A DNA stretch of 64,000 nt from Flavobacterium hydrocarbonoxydans (GTDB lineage: Bacteria; Bacteroidota; Bacteroidia; Flavobacteriales; Flavobacteriaceae). Below the pieces are notes generated by a model. That model was given only the letters and a program-made list of their open reading frames with translations. It did no database searches and was not told the DNA's origin. The stretch covers positions 62,001 through 126,000 of the forward strand of contig NZ_WSTB01000011.1 of NCBI RefSeq assembly GCF_009789235.1. Direction: 5' to 3'. Of this stretch, positions 1 to 7,754 are shown one piece after another (the first letter of the stretch is position 1; every line of letters starts with the position of its first letter). A program made the position numbers and the translations under genes.

Positions 1-263
1 ATCGTAAAATCTTCGTCTTCGTATTTATAATACTTTTTATCGTAAACAATAATCGGTGCATTATAACCCAGTTTTTCACTGCGCATCAGCTGAATATCCA
101 TCTGGATGGTGCGTTTGCTAATCGGGTTTTCGCGGCCTTCATATTCAAACAAAGCCTCAGAGCAGCATTCGATCAGGTCTTCCAGAGTCCATTGCCGGTA
201 TTTATTCTGCAGGCATTTGTCTATCGTTTTGTAGCGGATTAAGGCATTTTTATTTTGTGACAT
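1..263 (-). CDS. WYL-family transcriptional regulator (N-terminal part)
   Basis: This reading frame starts at an ATG at 263 on the reverse strand and runs off the left edge, so only about 87 residues are visible. They begin MSQNKNALIRYKTIDKCL and contain WTLEDLIECCSEALFEYEG and a segment with ISKRTIQMDIQLMRSEKLGY. This is the winged-helix N-terminus of the WYL (YafY-like) regulators of Bacteroidota, with a recognition helix around R-T-I-Q-M-D-I. The WYL ligand-binding half would lie outside the window. WYL regulators often respond to nucleic-acid or nucleotide ligands and often sit beside defence or RNA-repair genes. Its position next to an HD hydrolase and rtcB makes it the best candidate to bind the dyad operator found at 1216-1230 and 8987-9001. 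That link is inference. Confidence 0.8.
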   Translation of the reverse strand, partial: MSQNKNALIRYKTIDKCLQNKYRQWTLEDLIECCSEALFEYEGRENPISKRTIQMDIQLMRSEKLGYNAPIIVYDKKYYKYEDEDFT

Positions 264-562
264 AAGGTTGGGGTTTTTGCCGCAAAGGCACTAGGGCTCT
301 AAGTTTTTTTTCACGCAGATTTGCTTCGCCTGTTCGCTATCGCTCGGGTCGCAGATTTGGGCAGATTTAATTTAAAATATAATCTGCGGTATCTGCTTTA
401 ATCTTTTAAAAATCTGCGTGAAATAAAAATTTTGTAGCTCTGCGTGTTTGCTAGATTAATTCAGCGTTATATATTTGGGCGTGTCCCAAGGGCCGGGCTG
501 TCCACTATATCTTTTGTGGCGAACCCCGCCACAAAAGGATACCGTTCCCATCCCTCACGCGT
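264..562. repeat. Gene-free stretch made of palindromic repeats
   Basis: No gene is seen. Outer arms reading TTTCACGCAGATTT (309-322) and AAAATCTGCGTGAAA (409-423) form a large inverted repeat. Inside the left part, the octamer GCAGATTT occurs at 315-322 and again at 351-358, flanking a 28-bp piece that begins GCTTCGCC. This looks like a small insertion with an 8-bp target duplication. A second element at 491-540 is described separately. Confidence 0.65.
491..540. repeat. Stem-loop repeat element
   Basis: A perfect 10-bp stem TTTTGTGGCG (512-521) and CGCCACAAAA (527-536) closes a 5-nt loop. It is flanked on the left by GGGCCGGGCTGTCC-like sequence and on the right by a short GC-rich tail, unlike the AT-rich surroundings. 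It looks like a dispersed palindromic repeat rather than a terminator, since no T-run follows. Only one copy lies in this window, so its repeat status is inference. Confidence 0.45.
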
Positions 563-1177
563 CTAGGACAATAAGGAAATCTCTTTTTCAATATTAGCTC
601 TGGCTTTCTCTTCATATAAATTCCTGAATTGATCCGTTTGAAAAATAAATTCATTCTCCAGGAAATGTTTTAATGCTTTCGCTCTTCCGGGTTTATAGAG
701 AAAGTCTGGATAAATACGGTATTCTTTTCTAATCTGTTCAAAATAGGTTTTATATCCGTCCCAATCGCGGGCGAGAATTTTCAAATCAAAATCGATCAGC
801 CAGTTTATATCTTCAATTGCATTATGCTGATGTAATTGTGTGGCACAAATCATATCAAAAACCAATTCCGAATTCAGAGTGGTTTCCTTCGGAAGAATTT
901 TTACGGCAAACTCAGCACTTTTCAGTTCATTGTCTTTCCTGCTGCTGCTATAAATGTAGTCGTGATAAAAAATAGCATACAAAACTTCAACAGGAAATTG
1001 AAGCTGATCGGCATATTTATCATAACTGCTAATCATATCTTGTATGTGCGTCAGATTATGATAGTGTCTCGATTTCTTGGAATAAGCCTTTTCCAGATCA
1101 AGCCAGTTTTGCTGAATCTCATTTGTTCCAAAACCAATCTTCGAGAGTAATTGGGTATATTTATCTTTAAGATTCAT
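563..1177 (-). CDS. HD-superfamily metal-dependent phosphohydrolase (COG4339-like)
   Basis: The 204-residue protein has RHYHNLTHI (residues 37-45), YHDYIY with the His-Asp pair (71-76) and a late DFD (129-131), the layout of the small predicted HD hydrolases of the COG4339 type. Metal ligands would be the histidines near 40-44, H72/D73 and a late Asp. The substrate is unknown, probably a nucleotide or a phosphate ester. The frame is open up to 1282, but the ATG at 1177 is preferred: it removes a cysteine-rich, hydrophobic run unlike the family and lies 6-8 nt downstream of a predicted start behind TATTTTTG (1190-1197). The gene is divergent from rtcB and shares the 94-bp region that holds the dyad operator, so joint control with rtcB is likely. 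Confidence 0.75.
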   Translation of the reverse strand: MNLKDKYTQLLSKIGFGTNEIQQNWLDLEKAYSKKSRHYHNLTHIQDMISSYDKYADQLQFPVEVLYAIFYHDYIYSSSRKDNELKSAEFAVKILPKETTLNSELVFDMICATQLHQHNAIEDINWLIDFDLKILARDWDGYKTYFEQIRKEYRIYPDFLYKPGRAKALKHFLENEFIFQTDQFRNLYEEKARANIEKEISLLS

Positions 1178-1189
1178 GTTGTTTTTTCT

Positions 1190-1221
1190 CAAAAATAACC
1201 AATCTTTTTCTGCTGCGCAAA
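1190..1221 (-). promoter_or_regulatory. Promoter of the HD hydrolase gene
   Basis: On the reverse strand a -7 box TATTTTTG (complement of 1190-1197) is preceded, across a 20-bp spacer, by TTTG (complement of 1218-1221). This matches the Bacteroidota consensus. The -33 box lies inside the left arm of the dyad operator, so a bound protein would directly affect polymerase access. Confidence 0.55.
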
Positions 1222-1235
1222 ATAATTGCGTAGTA
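1213..1235. promoter_or_regulatory. Dyad operator between the HD gene and rtcB (copy 1)
   Basis: The core CGCAAAATAATTGCG (1216-1230) is a 5-bp inverted repeat around AATAA. A second copy, CGCAGAATAACTGCG, lies at 8987-9001 before the tRNA-like RNA unit. Over 23 bp the two copies agree at 18 positions. The arm position that differs changes on both sides (A..T to G..C), keeping the dyad. It sits over the place where a -33 box for rtcB would be. A protein dimer, perhaps the WYL regulator, is the likely binder. Confidence 0.65.
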
Positions 1236-1241
1236 AGATAA

Positions 1242-1249
1242 AACCTTTG
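1242..1249 (+). promoter_or_regulatory. Probable -7 box of rtcB
   Basis: AACCTTTG is a near match to TAnnTTTG, 11 bp after the operator core. No TTTG lies 19 bp upstream; the operator occupies that position. This is consistent with a promoter that needs an activator, but is not proof of one. Confidence 0.4.
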
Positions 1250-1270
1250 TACTATCAAAATATAAAAACA

Positions 1271-2692
1271 ATGAAAACACAAATCAACGGATTTGAATTA
1301 ATGGAATTAGGATTCCCGGAAGGAAAAACAATCGGAATCGCATTAAAAATAAACAATAAAAGACATGGTCTAAAACGCGATGAGATGATAACCAGTTTCA
1401 AAAGCGTATTAGAAACACCTGAAAATTATACAGACGATGCTATTTTTAGCAAACTGGCCATCGCCTTAATCGAAAAAGCAAATGAAAAACCGGAAGATTT
1501 TATTGTTTTAAACGAAAACCCGAACCCATATTCCGCTTACGGATTAGAACATATCGAGGATGGAGCCAGAAAACAAATGGAAGTGGCTATGCAACTCCCT
1601 GTTACGGTTGCCGGAGCGTTAATGCCAGATGCGCATCAGGGTTACGGATTGCCTATTGGCGGTGTTTTAGCAACTAAAAATGCCATTATTCCGTATGGTG
1701 TTGGCGTTGATATTGGGTGCAGAATGGCGTTGTCGGTTTATGATATTCCGGAGGATTTTTATTTTGAAAATGAAGCTAAATTCAAAAGAGAATTAGTAGC
1801 ACATTCTAAGTTTGGTGCGGGTCATGGTTTTCACGGACAGTACAAATCTGATCACGCGATTTTGGAGAATGATACTTTTAATATAAATCCGTTTGTGAAA
1901 AATCTAAAAGATAAAGCCTGGTCACAATTGGGTTCTTCGGGTGGAGGTAATCACTTTGTAGAATTCGGAATTATGGAATTTGCCAAAGACGATGCGATAT
2001 TGAATATTCCGAAAGGAAAATATGTCGCTTTGTTAACGCATTCCGGTTCACGAGGAATGGGCGCCACTATTGCCGGACATTATACCAAAATTGCCAAAGA
2101 AGTTTGTAAGCTTCCGGAAGTGGCCAAAAACTTAGCCTATTTAGATATGAATTCGCAACTGGGTCAGGAATATTGGATGGCGATGAATTTGGCTGGAGAT
2201 TACGCATCGGCTTGTCATGAAATTATCCATAACAAATTAGAGAAAGCTTTGGGCGCAACGGTTTTAGCCAAAGTAGAAAATCACCATAATTTTGCCTGGA
2301 AAGAAATCTGGAACGGAGAAGAAGTAATTGTACACCGAAAAGGTGCCACTCCGGCAGGAAAAGGTGTCATGGGAATTATTCCGGGAAGTATGACTGCACC
2401 GGGATTTTTGGTAAGAGGAAAAGGAGAGGAGAACGCTATTAACTCGGCTTCGCATGGAGCAGGAAGACAAATGAGCCGGACACAAGCCATAAAAAATATC
2501 ACTAAAACTGAAATGCAATCTATTCTGAAAGATCATGGCGTTACGCTTATTGGTGCCGGTCTGGATGAAGCCCCAATGGCGTATAAAGACATCAATCAGG
2601 TGATGAAAGCACAACAGGATTTGGTTGATGTTGTAGCGAAGTTTACCCCAAAAATGGTTAGAATGGCTGATGACGGAAGTAGAGAGGATTAA
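1271..2692 (+). CDS. rtcB: RNA ligase RtcB family protein
   Basis: This 473-residue protein carries the RtcB signature blocks in order: PDAHQGYG (119-126), GVDIGC (145-150, metal-binding Cys), GGGNHF (224-229), HSGSRG (257-262), ENHHNFAW (336-343), VHRKGATPA (354-362) and SHGAGR (394-399), whose His395 corresponds to the guanylated histidine. RtcB joins a 2',3'-cyclic phosphate or 3'-phosphate RNA end to a 5'-OH end with GTP and Mn2+, and acts in tRNA repair. The usual DIGCG is DIGCR here. An upstream in-frame ATG at 1226 was rejected because it lies inside the operator; ATG 1271 starts the conserved MKTQINGF. No archease or RtcA gene lies next to it. Nearby genes (WYL, HD, slipin, tRNA-like RNA) suggest an RNA-damage response. 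Confidence 0.92.
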   Translation: MKTQINGFELMELGFPEGKTIGIALKINNKRHGLKRDEMITSFKSVLETPENYTDDAIFSKLAIALIEKANEKPEDFIVLNENPNPYSAYGLEHIEDGARKQMEVAMQLPVTVAGALMPDAHQGYGLPIGGVLATKNAIIPYGVGVDIGCRMALSVYDIPEDFYFENEAKFKRELVAHSKFGAGHGFHGQYKSDHAILENDTFNINPFVKNLKDKAWSQLGSSGGGNHFVEFGIMEFAKDDAILNIPKGKYVALLTHSGSRGMGATIAGHYTKIAKEVCKLPEVAKNLAYLDMNSQLGQEYWMAMNLAGDYASACHEIIHNKLEKALGATVLAKVENHHNFAWKEIWNGEEVIVHRKGATPAGKGVMGIIPGSMTAPGFLVRGKGEENAINSASHGAGRQMSRTQAIKNITKTEMQSILKDHGVTLIGAGLDEAPMAYKDINQVMKAQQDLVDVVAKFTPKMVRMADDGSRED

Positions 2693-2695
2693 GCA

Positions 2696-2730
2696 AACCT
2701 GACAGGTTTTTAAAATCTGTTAGGTTTTTT
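2696..2730 (+). terminator. Intrinsic terminator after rtcB
   Basis: AACCTGACAG (2696-2705) pairs with CTGTTAGGTT (2717-2726), 10 bp with one G-U, followed by TTTT. Confidence 0.6.
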
Positions 2731-3086
2731 AGGTTCAAAGAGGTAAAGTTACTGAGATTTTCCTCATTTTATGTCATTTTCGACGAAGGAGAAATCCTCG
2801 CGAGAAGCTCGACAAAGATTGGACTTTCGTTGCGGAGTTACTTGCGAGGATTTGCTTCGCCAGTCGCTATCGCTCAAGTCTGCCTCGCCGAATTGACAAA
2901 AAGCGCTAAAAAACTTTGTGCCTTCGTCTCTTCCTTCACAGGAACGACAAGATGGTCTGGAAATATAAAAATAGCAAATAATCCAGTGGCTTGTTCATAG
3001 CATCCCAGAAGCAGATAGCTGCCGAAACGATTTGAAGCGGCCTTGTTTTCAGGTGTATTATGGAGATTTTTAATACAACCATTATC
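2731..3086. repeat. Gene-free stretch with an inverted repeat
   Basis: No gene is seen. AAATCCTCGC (2792-2801) pairs with GCGAGGATTT (2844-2853) around about 40 bp. It is followed at once by GCTTCGCCAGTCGCTATCGC, a relative of the GCTTCGCC insert at 323-350. Confidence 0.5.
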
Positions 3087-3322
3087 AACATCAAATGATT
3101 GGGTTAAATCACGAAGTGTTTAGGTTCTATTACGAAGTTTTTAGGTTCTGTCATCAAAATTTTAGGTTCTTAACCTAAACGTTTGGGTTCGGAACCGAAA
3201 CACTTCATGATTTAACCGAAACGTTTGGGTTTGCAACCGAAACACTTCGTGATGTAACCAAAACAGTTGGGTTTAGAACCGAAACACTTTGTGATACAAC
3301 CCAAACGTTTGGGTTTTTACTT
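3087..3322. repeat. 21-bp periodic repeat array 1
   Basis: About eleven degenerate 21-bp units lie head to tail without spacers. AAAC recurs at 3177, 3198, 3219, 3240, 3261, 3282 and 3303, exactly 21 bp apart, with weaker forms (AAA or GAAG) in phase at 3093, 3114, 3135 and 3156. Two forms alternate, one with GGTTnnnAACCGAAACACTT and one with GATnnAACCGAAACGTTT, so the higher-order unit is 42 bp. Many units contain the small dyad GGTT-nnn-AACC. No unique spacers exist, so it is not a CRISPR array. It lies between rtcB and the OLD-type nuclease gene. Function unknown. Confidence 0.8.
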
Positions 3323-3536
3323 GTAAAAACAGGTGTTTGTACTGGAGTAGGAGGCGATTTATTTTAATTATATTTGGAAAGTAACGATGAGGGATTATAA
3401 AGCAAAGAAGGAGTAAGTACCTATAAATCATAGGGATTTATTTATTTGAAGCAGTGAGGTTTAATTTGGGTAAATTGAGGAGAAGATGAATGAGAAGTTG
3501 ATTTTGTTTTTTTATGAAAATTATAAATTGTAGTAT
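3323..3536. other. AT-rich leader of the OLD-type gene
   Basis: No gene or strong motif is seen. An imperfect TTTG / TATAAATTG pair lies shortly before the start codon at 3537 and may be its promoter. Confidence 0.3.
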
Positions 3537-5549
3537 ATGAAGAAAATTTATGACTTGATTTTAGATGACAAAGAGTTATTTAAAGACTATTTTTTAAATG
3601 ACCAAAATGAATCTCTTTCATATTTTCCAAATTTTAATTCTATAAACATTATTATAGGAGCCAATAATTGTGGTAAAAGTAGGTTTATACGAAATTTTAT
3701 GAAAGTAAATAGATTTGTTGGTGTTGCAGATTTATTAAAATTTAAAGAACAAATTAATAATTATAATATTAAGATAGAAGATGTAAATGTAGAAGGGCGA
3801 CAATATTTATCCCAATATGATAGAAATAGAATTGCAGGATATAATTCTAATAGGACTACCGAAATTGCTAAAATTATTAGGCAAAACATTTTAGTACAGT
3901 TAGATGCAACTAAACCAGAAACTATTTTAGACGTTTTTGATAGCAACAAATTGAAGCTATCTCAATTAAAAGGTAAGTTAGATAGTGTAGAAGCAATAAA
4001 TTTTGCAAGATTTGATAGCGATTTTTTTTGTCATTATCCCAAATTTAAAAAGTATTATATACCAACTTTACGAACTGCACATTCATTGTTTCAGATAACA
4101 AAATTTGGTTCAGAAAAGAGTATAATTGAGCCTGGAAACGATAATTATGAAAAGATAGAAAAAGATGTTTTTCTACATACTTATTTAAAGAATTATAAAA
4201 TTGATAAAAGTATTGATGTATTCACGGGTTTGCATTTGTACAGAGAAATATTAAATTCTAGAAATTCGGAAAAATCTATTAGGAATCAATTTGAAAAATT
4301 TGAAAAATTTTTGAGTGTGAATTTTTTTGACGGCAAACAAGTTGATATAGTAGCCAAATTTGATAAAAATGATAATGAAAAAGGAATTAATGAATCTGAA
4401 TTAATTCTTATACATGTTGATGGAGATAAAGACACTAGAACATTATATAATCTCGGAGATGGAATTCAAGCATTAATTGTCTTAATGTATAAAATATTTA
4501 TGGCAGAATCGAATTCCTTTATCTTTATTGATGAACCAGAATTGAATTTACATCCAGGAATGCAACGACTTTTTTTAGAGCAAATAACTACTAATAAAGA
4601 TTTGCAAAAGAAGCAACTAACTTATATAATTACTACGCATTCTAATCATTTTTTAGATTTAACTATTGAAAAAGACAATGTGTCTATTTATTCTTTTTCA
4701 CCAAAAAAAATGGATAATGGTGAAAAACAATTTATAATCAAAAATGTAAATAGAGGAGATAATAAATTGCTTCAAGATTTAGGAGTAAATAATTCTTCGG
4801 TTTTCATGGCAAATTGCAGTATTTGGGTTGAGGGAATATCAGACAGAAATTATATAAAAGCATTTTTAAAATCGTATTGTGATTCAATTGGAAAACCCTA
4901 TCCTAAAGAAGATATAGATTTTGCATTTTTTGAATATGCAGGCACTAATATTGATCATTATATTTTTGAAGATGAGATAGAAAAAGAAGATGTAGAAATT
5001 GTTATAAAGGATATAAAAGCCTTAGCAATTAGTAATAGAATATTTCTTTTAGCAGACTCAGATGCATCTAAAAAAAATTCTAAAAAAGGGATTAGATTAA
5101 AAAAGCTAGAAGATGCAAAGACAGATAATTTTATTCCTAAAGTTATTTGGAATATACGAGAGGTGGAAAACCTTTTGACTAATGAAATGTGGAAGGAAAT
5201 TCTAATTGAGCTTTGCAATAAAAAGTTAGTTAAGTCTCATGAAGTAGATATTTTATTGAAAATTGACAGAGCATTGTCTGAAGTTGATTATTCAGGTTTT
5301 GTGAAAAAATATGTTGGAGAATTTCTAGAAGAAATAAGGAATAAAATAGGAAAGATTTCTTCAACGTTTATTCTTAATCAATCTACTTATGAAGTAAAAT
5401 CGGATGGTTCATTTGGAACAATAATAAAAAAAAGAGAATTAAGCGAATTAGTTTTTAATAAAAATTTTTCTTGGGAAATTTTATCTAAAAATAAAGAGAT
5501 TAAAGAGCTAACAATCGAAATATACAATTTCATTACACAAAAGAAATGA
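3537..5549 (+). CDS. OLD-family ATPase with TOPRIM nuclease domain
   Basis: The 670-residue protein has an ABC-type ATPase with Walker A GANNCGKS (41-48), a signature-like NLGDGIQ (about 304-310), Walker B FIFIDEPELNLHP (about 328-340) and the H-loop TTHSNH (365-370). A C-terminal TOPRIM domain follows with VEGISDRNY (about 430-438) and the acidic ADSDA (about 505-509). This is the architecture of class 1 OLD (overcoming lysogenization defect) nucleases, many of which act in phage defence. Codon use is much richer in A and T than in rtcB, which suggests horizontal gain. No UvrD-like helicase (as in Gabija) and no reverse transcriptase (as in some retrons) is adjacent. Target and trigger are unknown. 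Confidence 0.85.
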   Translation: MKKIYDLILDDKELFKDYFLNDQNESLSYFPNFNSINIIIGANNCGKSRFIRNFMKVNRFVGVADLLKFKEQINNYNIKIEDVNVEGRQYLSQYDRNRIAGYNSNRTTEIAKIIRQNILVQLDATKPETILDVFDSNKLKLSQLKGKLDSVEAINFARFDSDFFCHYPKFKKYYIPTLRTAHSLFQITKFGSEKSIIEPGNDNYEKIEKDVFLHTYLKNYKIDKSIDVFTGLHLYREILNSRNSEKSIRNQFEKFEKFLSVNFFDGKQVDIVAKFDKNDNEKGINESELILIHVDGDKDTRTLYNLGDGIQALIVLMYKIFMAESNSFIFIDEPELNLHPGMQRLFLEQITTNKDLQKKQLTYIITTHSNHFLDLTIEKDNVSIYSFSPKKMDNGEKQFIIKNVNRGDNKLLQDLGVNNSSVFMANCSIWVEGISDRNYIKAFLKSYCDSIGKPYPKEDIDFAFFEYAGTNIDHYIFEDEIEKEDVEIVIKDIKALAISNRIFLLADSDASKKNSKKGIRLKKLEDAKTDNFIPKVIWNIREVENLLTNEMWKEILIELCNKKLVKSHEVDILLKIDRALSEVDYSGFVKKYVGEFLEEIRNKIGKISSTFILNQSTYEVKSDGSFGTIIKKRELSELVFNKNFSWEILSKNKEIKELTIEIYNFITQKK

Positions 5550-5611
5550 CCATCCAAACCCTAAAAACCCAATCCCTAATCCTTTTCAAAGTTATTTAAA
5601 AACTAAATCAT

Positions 5612-5650
5612 AAAAAAAACGGCTACCTCAAACCAAAGACAGCCGTTTTC
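5612..5650. terminator. Bidirectional intrinsic terminator
   Basis: AAAACGGCT (5616-5624) pairs with AGCCGTTTT (5641-5649), with an A-run on the left and T-rich sequence on the right. It can end both the OLD gene and the opposing kinase operon. Confidence 0.75.
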
Positions 5651-5667
5651 TAATTATAATTATACTC

Positions 5668-6456
5668 TTATAACGGATATTCAAACAACAAAGAAACCCC
5701 TTTTTGAAGAGGAATAATTTGGAAAGTTCCGTTTATGCCTTCCATTCGCAAAGTCATATTGGTTATACCGTTTCCTTTTTGCATCGTGTCTGATAATCCA
5801 ATGCCGTCATCCATGACCGTAATTTTAAAAGCAGTATCCGTTTGCTCAAATAAAATAGAGAGGTTGTATGCCTGACTGTGTTTATAGACATTATGAACGG
5901 CTTCTTTGATCACTAAAAAAAGATTTCGCCTTGCTTTTACAGATAATTCGGTTTCCTTATCCAGAATCTTCGAATCGAATTGCGAATGAATGTTGGTTTT
6001 ATCCAAAAAACGTTTGACATACAAACTGGTGTATTCGATAAAATTGCCAATCGTGTCATTTTGCGAGTTCAGACTCCAAAGAATTTCCCGCATGGCTAAA
6101 TTCATATCTTCAGAAGTAGTTATGATGGCGTCTAAATCTTCGGAATAACTTTCCTTTGGCATTTTATATTTTAAAAACTCAGCCTGAAGTTTTATAGCCG
6201 AAATTCCAGCGCCTAAATCATCGTGCATATCCTGCGAAATTCGTTCTCTTTCTAACTGAATCGCTTTCTGACGCTCTAATTCTTTCTCTAATAACTGGTT
6301 TTTGAATTCGCTTTCTTTTATCTGATCTTCCTGCTGCTGAATCAGCTGTTTTTTATTATAAATAAATACGACTACTATTATGAAACCAACAAAAAGCAAC
6401 ATCACAATGATGGCAATAATATAAGTGAGTTTTATTTCATGGGGTAGTTCATTCAT
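5668..6456 (-). CDS. Sensor histidine kinase (HisKA_3 / NarX type)
   Basis: The 262-residue protein has one membrane helix (about 10-32), a coiled-coil linker (38-70), the phosphorylation box ERISQDMHDDLGAG with His78, an N box VIKEAVHNVYKH (about 182-193), DDGIG (216-220) and GNGI (228-231). There is no extracellular sensor domain. It is the last gene of a four-gene operon and overlaps the gene before it by 4 nt (ATGA). Its partner is the LuxR-type regulator that opens the operon. The short sensor part suggests that the preceding membrane protein detects the signal, which is inference. Confidence 0.9.
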   Translation of the reverse strand: MNELPHEIKLTYIIAIIVMLLFVGFIIVVVFIYNKKQLIQQQEDQIKESEFKNQLLEKELERQKAIQLERERISQDMHDDLGAGISAIKLQAEFLKYKMPKESYSEDLDAIITTSEDMNLAMREILWSLNSQNDTIGNFIEYTSLYVKRFLDKTNIHSQFDSKILDKETELSVKARRNLFLVIKEAVHNVYKHSQAYNLSILFEQTDTAFKITVMDDGIGLSDTMQKGNGITNMTLRMEGINGTFQIIPLQKGVSLLFEYPL

Positions 6457-7094
6457 TGGTTTTGGATTTTTGCAATTCTTTCGTATTTAAGTAATCCTTT
6501 AAAAAATAAAAGATACATAATGCAATTTATGATATAGAGCAATTCTCTCAGTAAAATTAAAAAAACTTTGTCCCGACTATCAAAAAAATGCCTTGGAATT
6601 ACCCTAAAAATAAAGAAACAACTCCAGAAAAGCAAAGCAGTAGAAATCCAGAAATTGGGATCGTCTGTAATTTTATCTTTGGACGGAAAAGCGATTTTCT
6701 GATAAAACCACAACATACTGTATAAAATATAAAACAGCGGTAAGGCAATGATTAATTTTGATTCCAGGTTTTCTCCCAAGAAGTTAGGGAATACCAAAAC
6801 ACCAATCAGAAGAAGGACAGAGAGTATATTGGCTTTCTTTTTAAGACTTGTATCGAATAGACTGGAGTAATAATACCAAAAAAACACAATACAAAAAACA
6901 CAATAGAAATTATACTGAAAACTCCATTGCGAATCTTTATCTATTAATAACACTATCCAGGAAAAAACCTCTACAAGAAAAGTTACGAGAAGGTATATAA
7001 CCAAATAGTTTTGGCTGGAAAGATTGTATTTCCTAACCAAAACTATTGATTTTAATAGTGTTAAAAGTAATATTATTTCATAAATGGTATTCAT
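6453..7094 (-). CDS. Integral membrane protein, possible sensor partner of the kinase
   Basis: The 213-residue protein has six to seven hydrophobic segments (for example 3-22, 29-48, 61-77, 89-104, 110-130, 147-166, 180-199) and no catalytic motif. It overlaps both neighbours (4 nt with the kinase, 1 nt with the gene before), so it is translationally coupled. I do not recognise a family. The layout resembles a kinase whose membrane sensor has been split off into its own gene. Confidence 0.65.
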   Translation of the reverse strand: MNTIYEIILLLTLLKSIVLVRKYNLSSQNYLVIYLLVTFLVEVFSWIVLLIDKDSQWSFQYNFYCVFCIVFFWYYYSSLFDTSLKKKANILSVLLLIGVLVFPNFLGENLESKLIIALPLFYILYSMLWFYQKIAFPSKDKITDDPNFWISTALLFWSCFFIFRVIPRHFFDSRDKVFLILLRELLYIINCIMYLLFFKGLLKYERIAKIQNQ

Positions 7095-7750
7095 TAAGGT
7101 CGCAAGTTGCCTAAATCAGAACCAGGAACTGGATCAAAAGTACTAGAAGCTTCATTAAATAGGGCATGTACACAAAATGAAATTCTTTTATTTCTTATTG
7201 TAAACTCTGCCGTAAGTACAGCGTCTTCCTGATCTAAATCAGTAGGGCAATATTGCCACATATTAAATTTTAGGGCATAAACAGTAAGCTTTAACCTCTC
7301 CATTTTTGTTAAGTAGTCATTAATATTTTTCAAAGTATAGGCAGTCAAAACATCTTCTTCGCCAGTTTCTTTTTGTAATTGCGCTCCTATGCCTTCTTTA
7401 AAAGCTGTTACCATGGCTGCAAAATCGGTATCTTTAATAACGTCACCCTCTAAGGAATAAAAGACATCATCAGTTTTAATTGGACATTGGTCATTATCAG
7501 AGAAAGACAAACCGATATGTAAAAAATCATCTTTTTGAAGGTAATAAAACTTACAGTATGCTTTGTTTTGATTGTCTGAAAGTAATTGTTTGAATGTCTT
7601 TAGATCTAGTGAAAAACTTTCGGTCAGCCCATTAATTTTCGAGCGTAATTTTTGATATTCTTTGATAAAAAGTGCTTCTATCTCTGGTTTAATTTCTTTT
7701 ATAAAATTAATTTCATCTATTCCTTTTTCTTGTGATTTTTTTAAATCCAT
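7094..7750 (-). CDS. Uncharacterised soluble protein of the two-component operon
   Basis: The 218-residue protein has no signal peptide or membrane segment. It starts with a charged helical region (MDLKKSQEKGIDEINFIKEIKPEIEALF) and ends VPGSDLGNLRP. The middle contains alternating strands with YCKFYYLQKDDFLHIGLSF. No known motif was recognised. It lies 4 nt after the response-regulator gene and overlaps the membrane-protein gene by 1 nt, so it belongs to the same transcript. Confidence 0.55.
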   Translation of the reverse strand: MDLKKSQEKGIDEINFIKEIKPEIEALFIKEYQKLRSKINGLTESFSLDLKTFKQLLSDNQNKAYCKFYYLQKDDFLHIGLSFSDNDQCPIKTDDVFYSLEGDVIKDTDFAAMVTAFKEGIGAQLQKETGEEDVLTAYTLKNINDYLTKMERLKLTVYALKFNMWQYCPTDLDQEDAVLTAEFTIRNKRISFCVHALFNEASSTFDPVPGSDLGNLRP

Positions 7751-7754
7751 GGTT

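Noticed and set aside
1226..1270. Upstream start for rtcB
   Set aside because: It lies inside the dyad operator and before the -7 box; the conserved N-terminus begins at 1271.
1178..1282. Longer N-terminus of the HD hydrolase
   Set aside because: It crosses the shared operator and adds a Cys-rich hydrophobic run not typical of the family.
3087..3322. CRISPR array
   Set aside because: Units are contiguous with no unique spacers, and no cas genes are nearby.
3537..5549. Gabija or retron-Eco8 system
   Set aside because: The neighbouring genes encode neither a UvrD-like helicase nor a reverse transcriptase.
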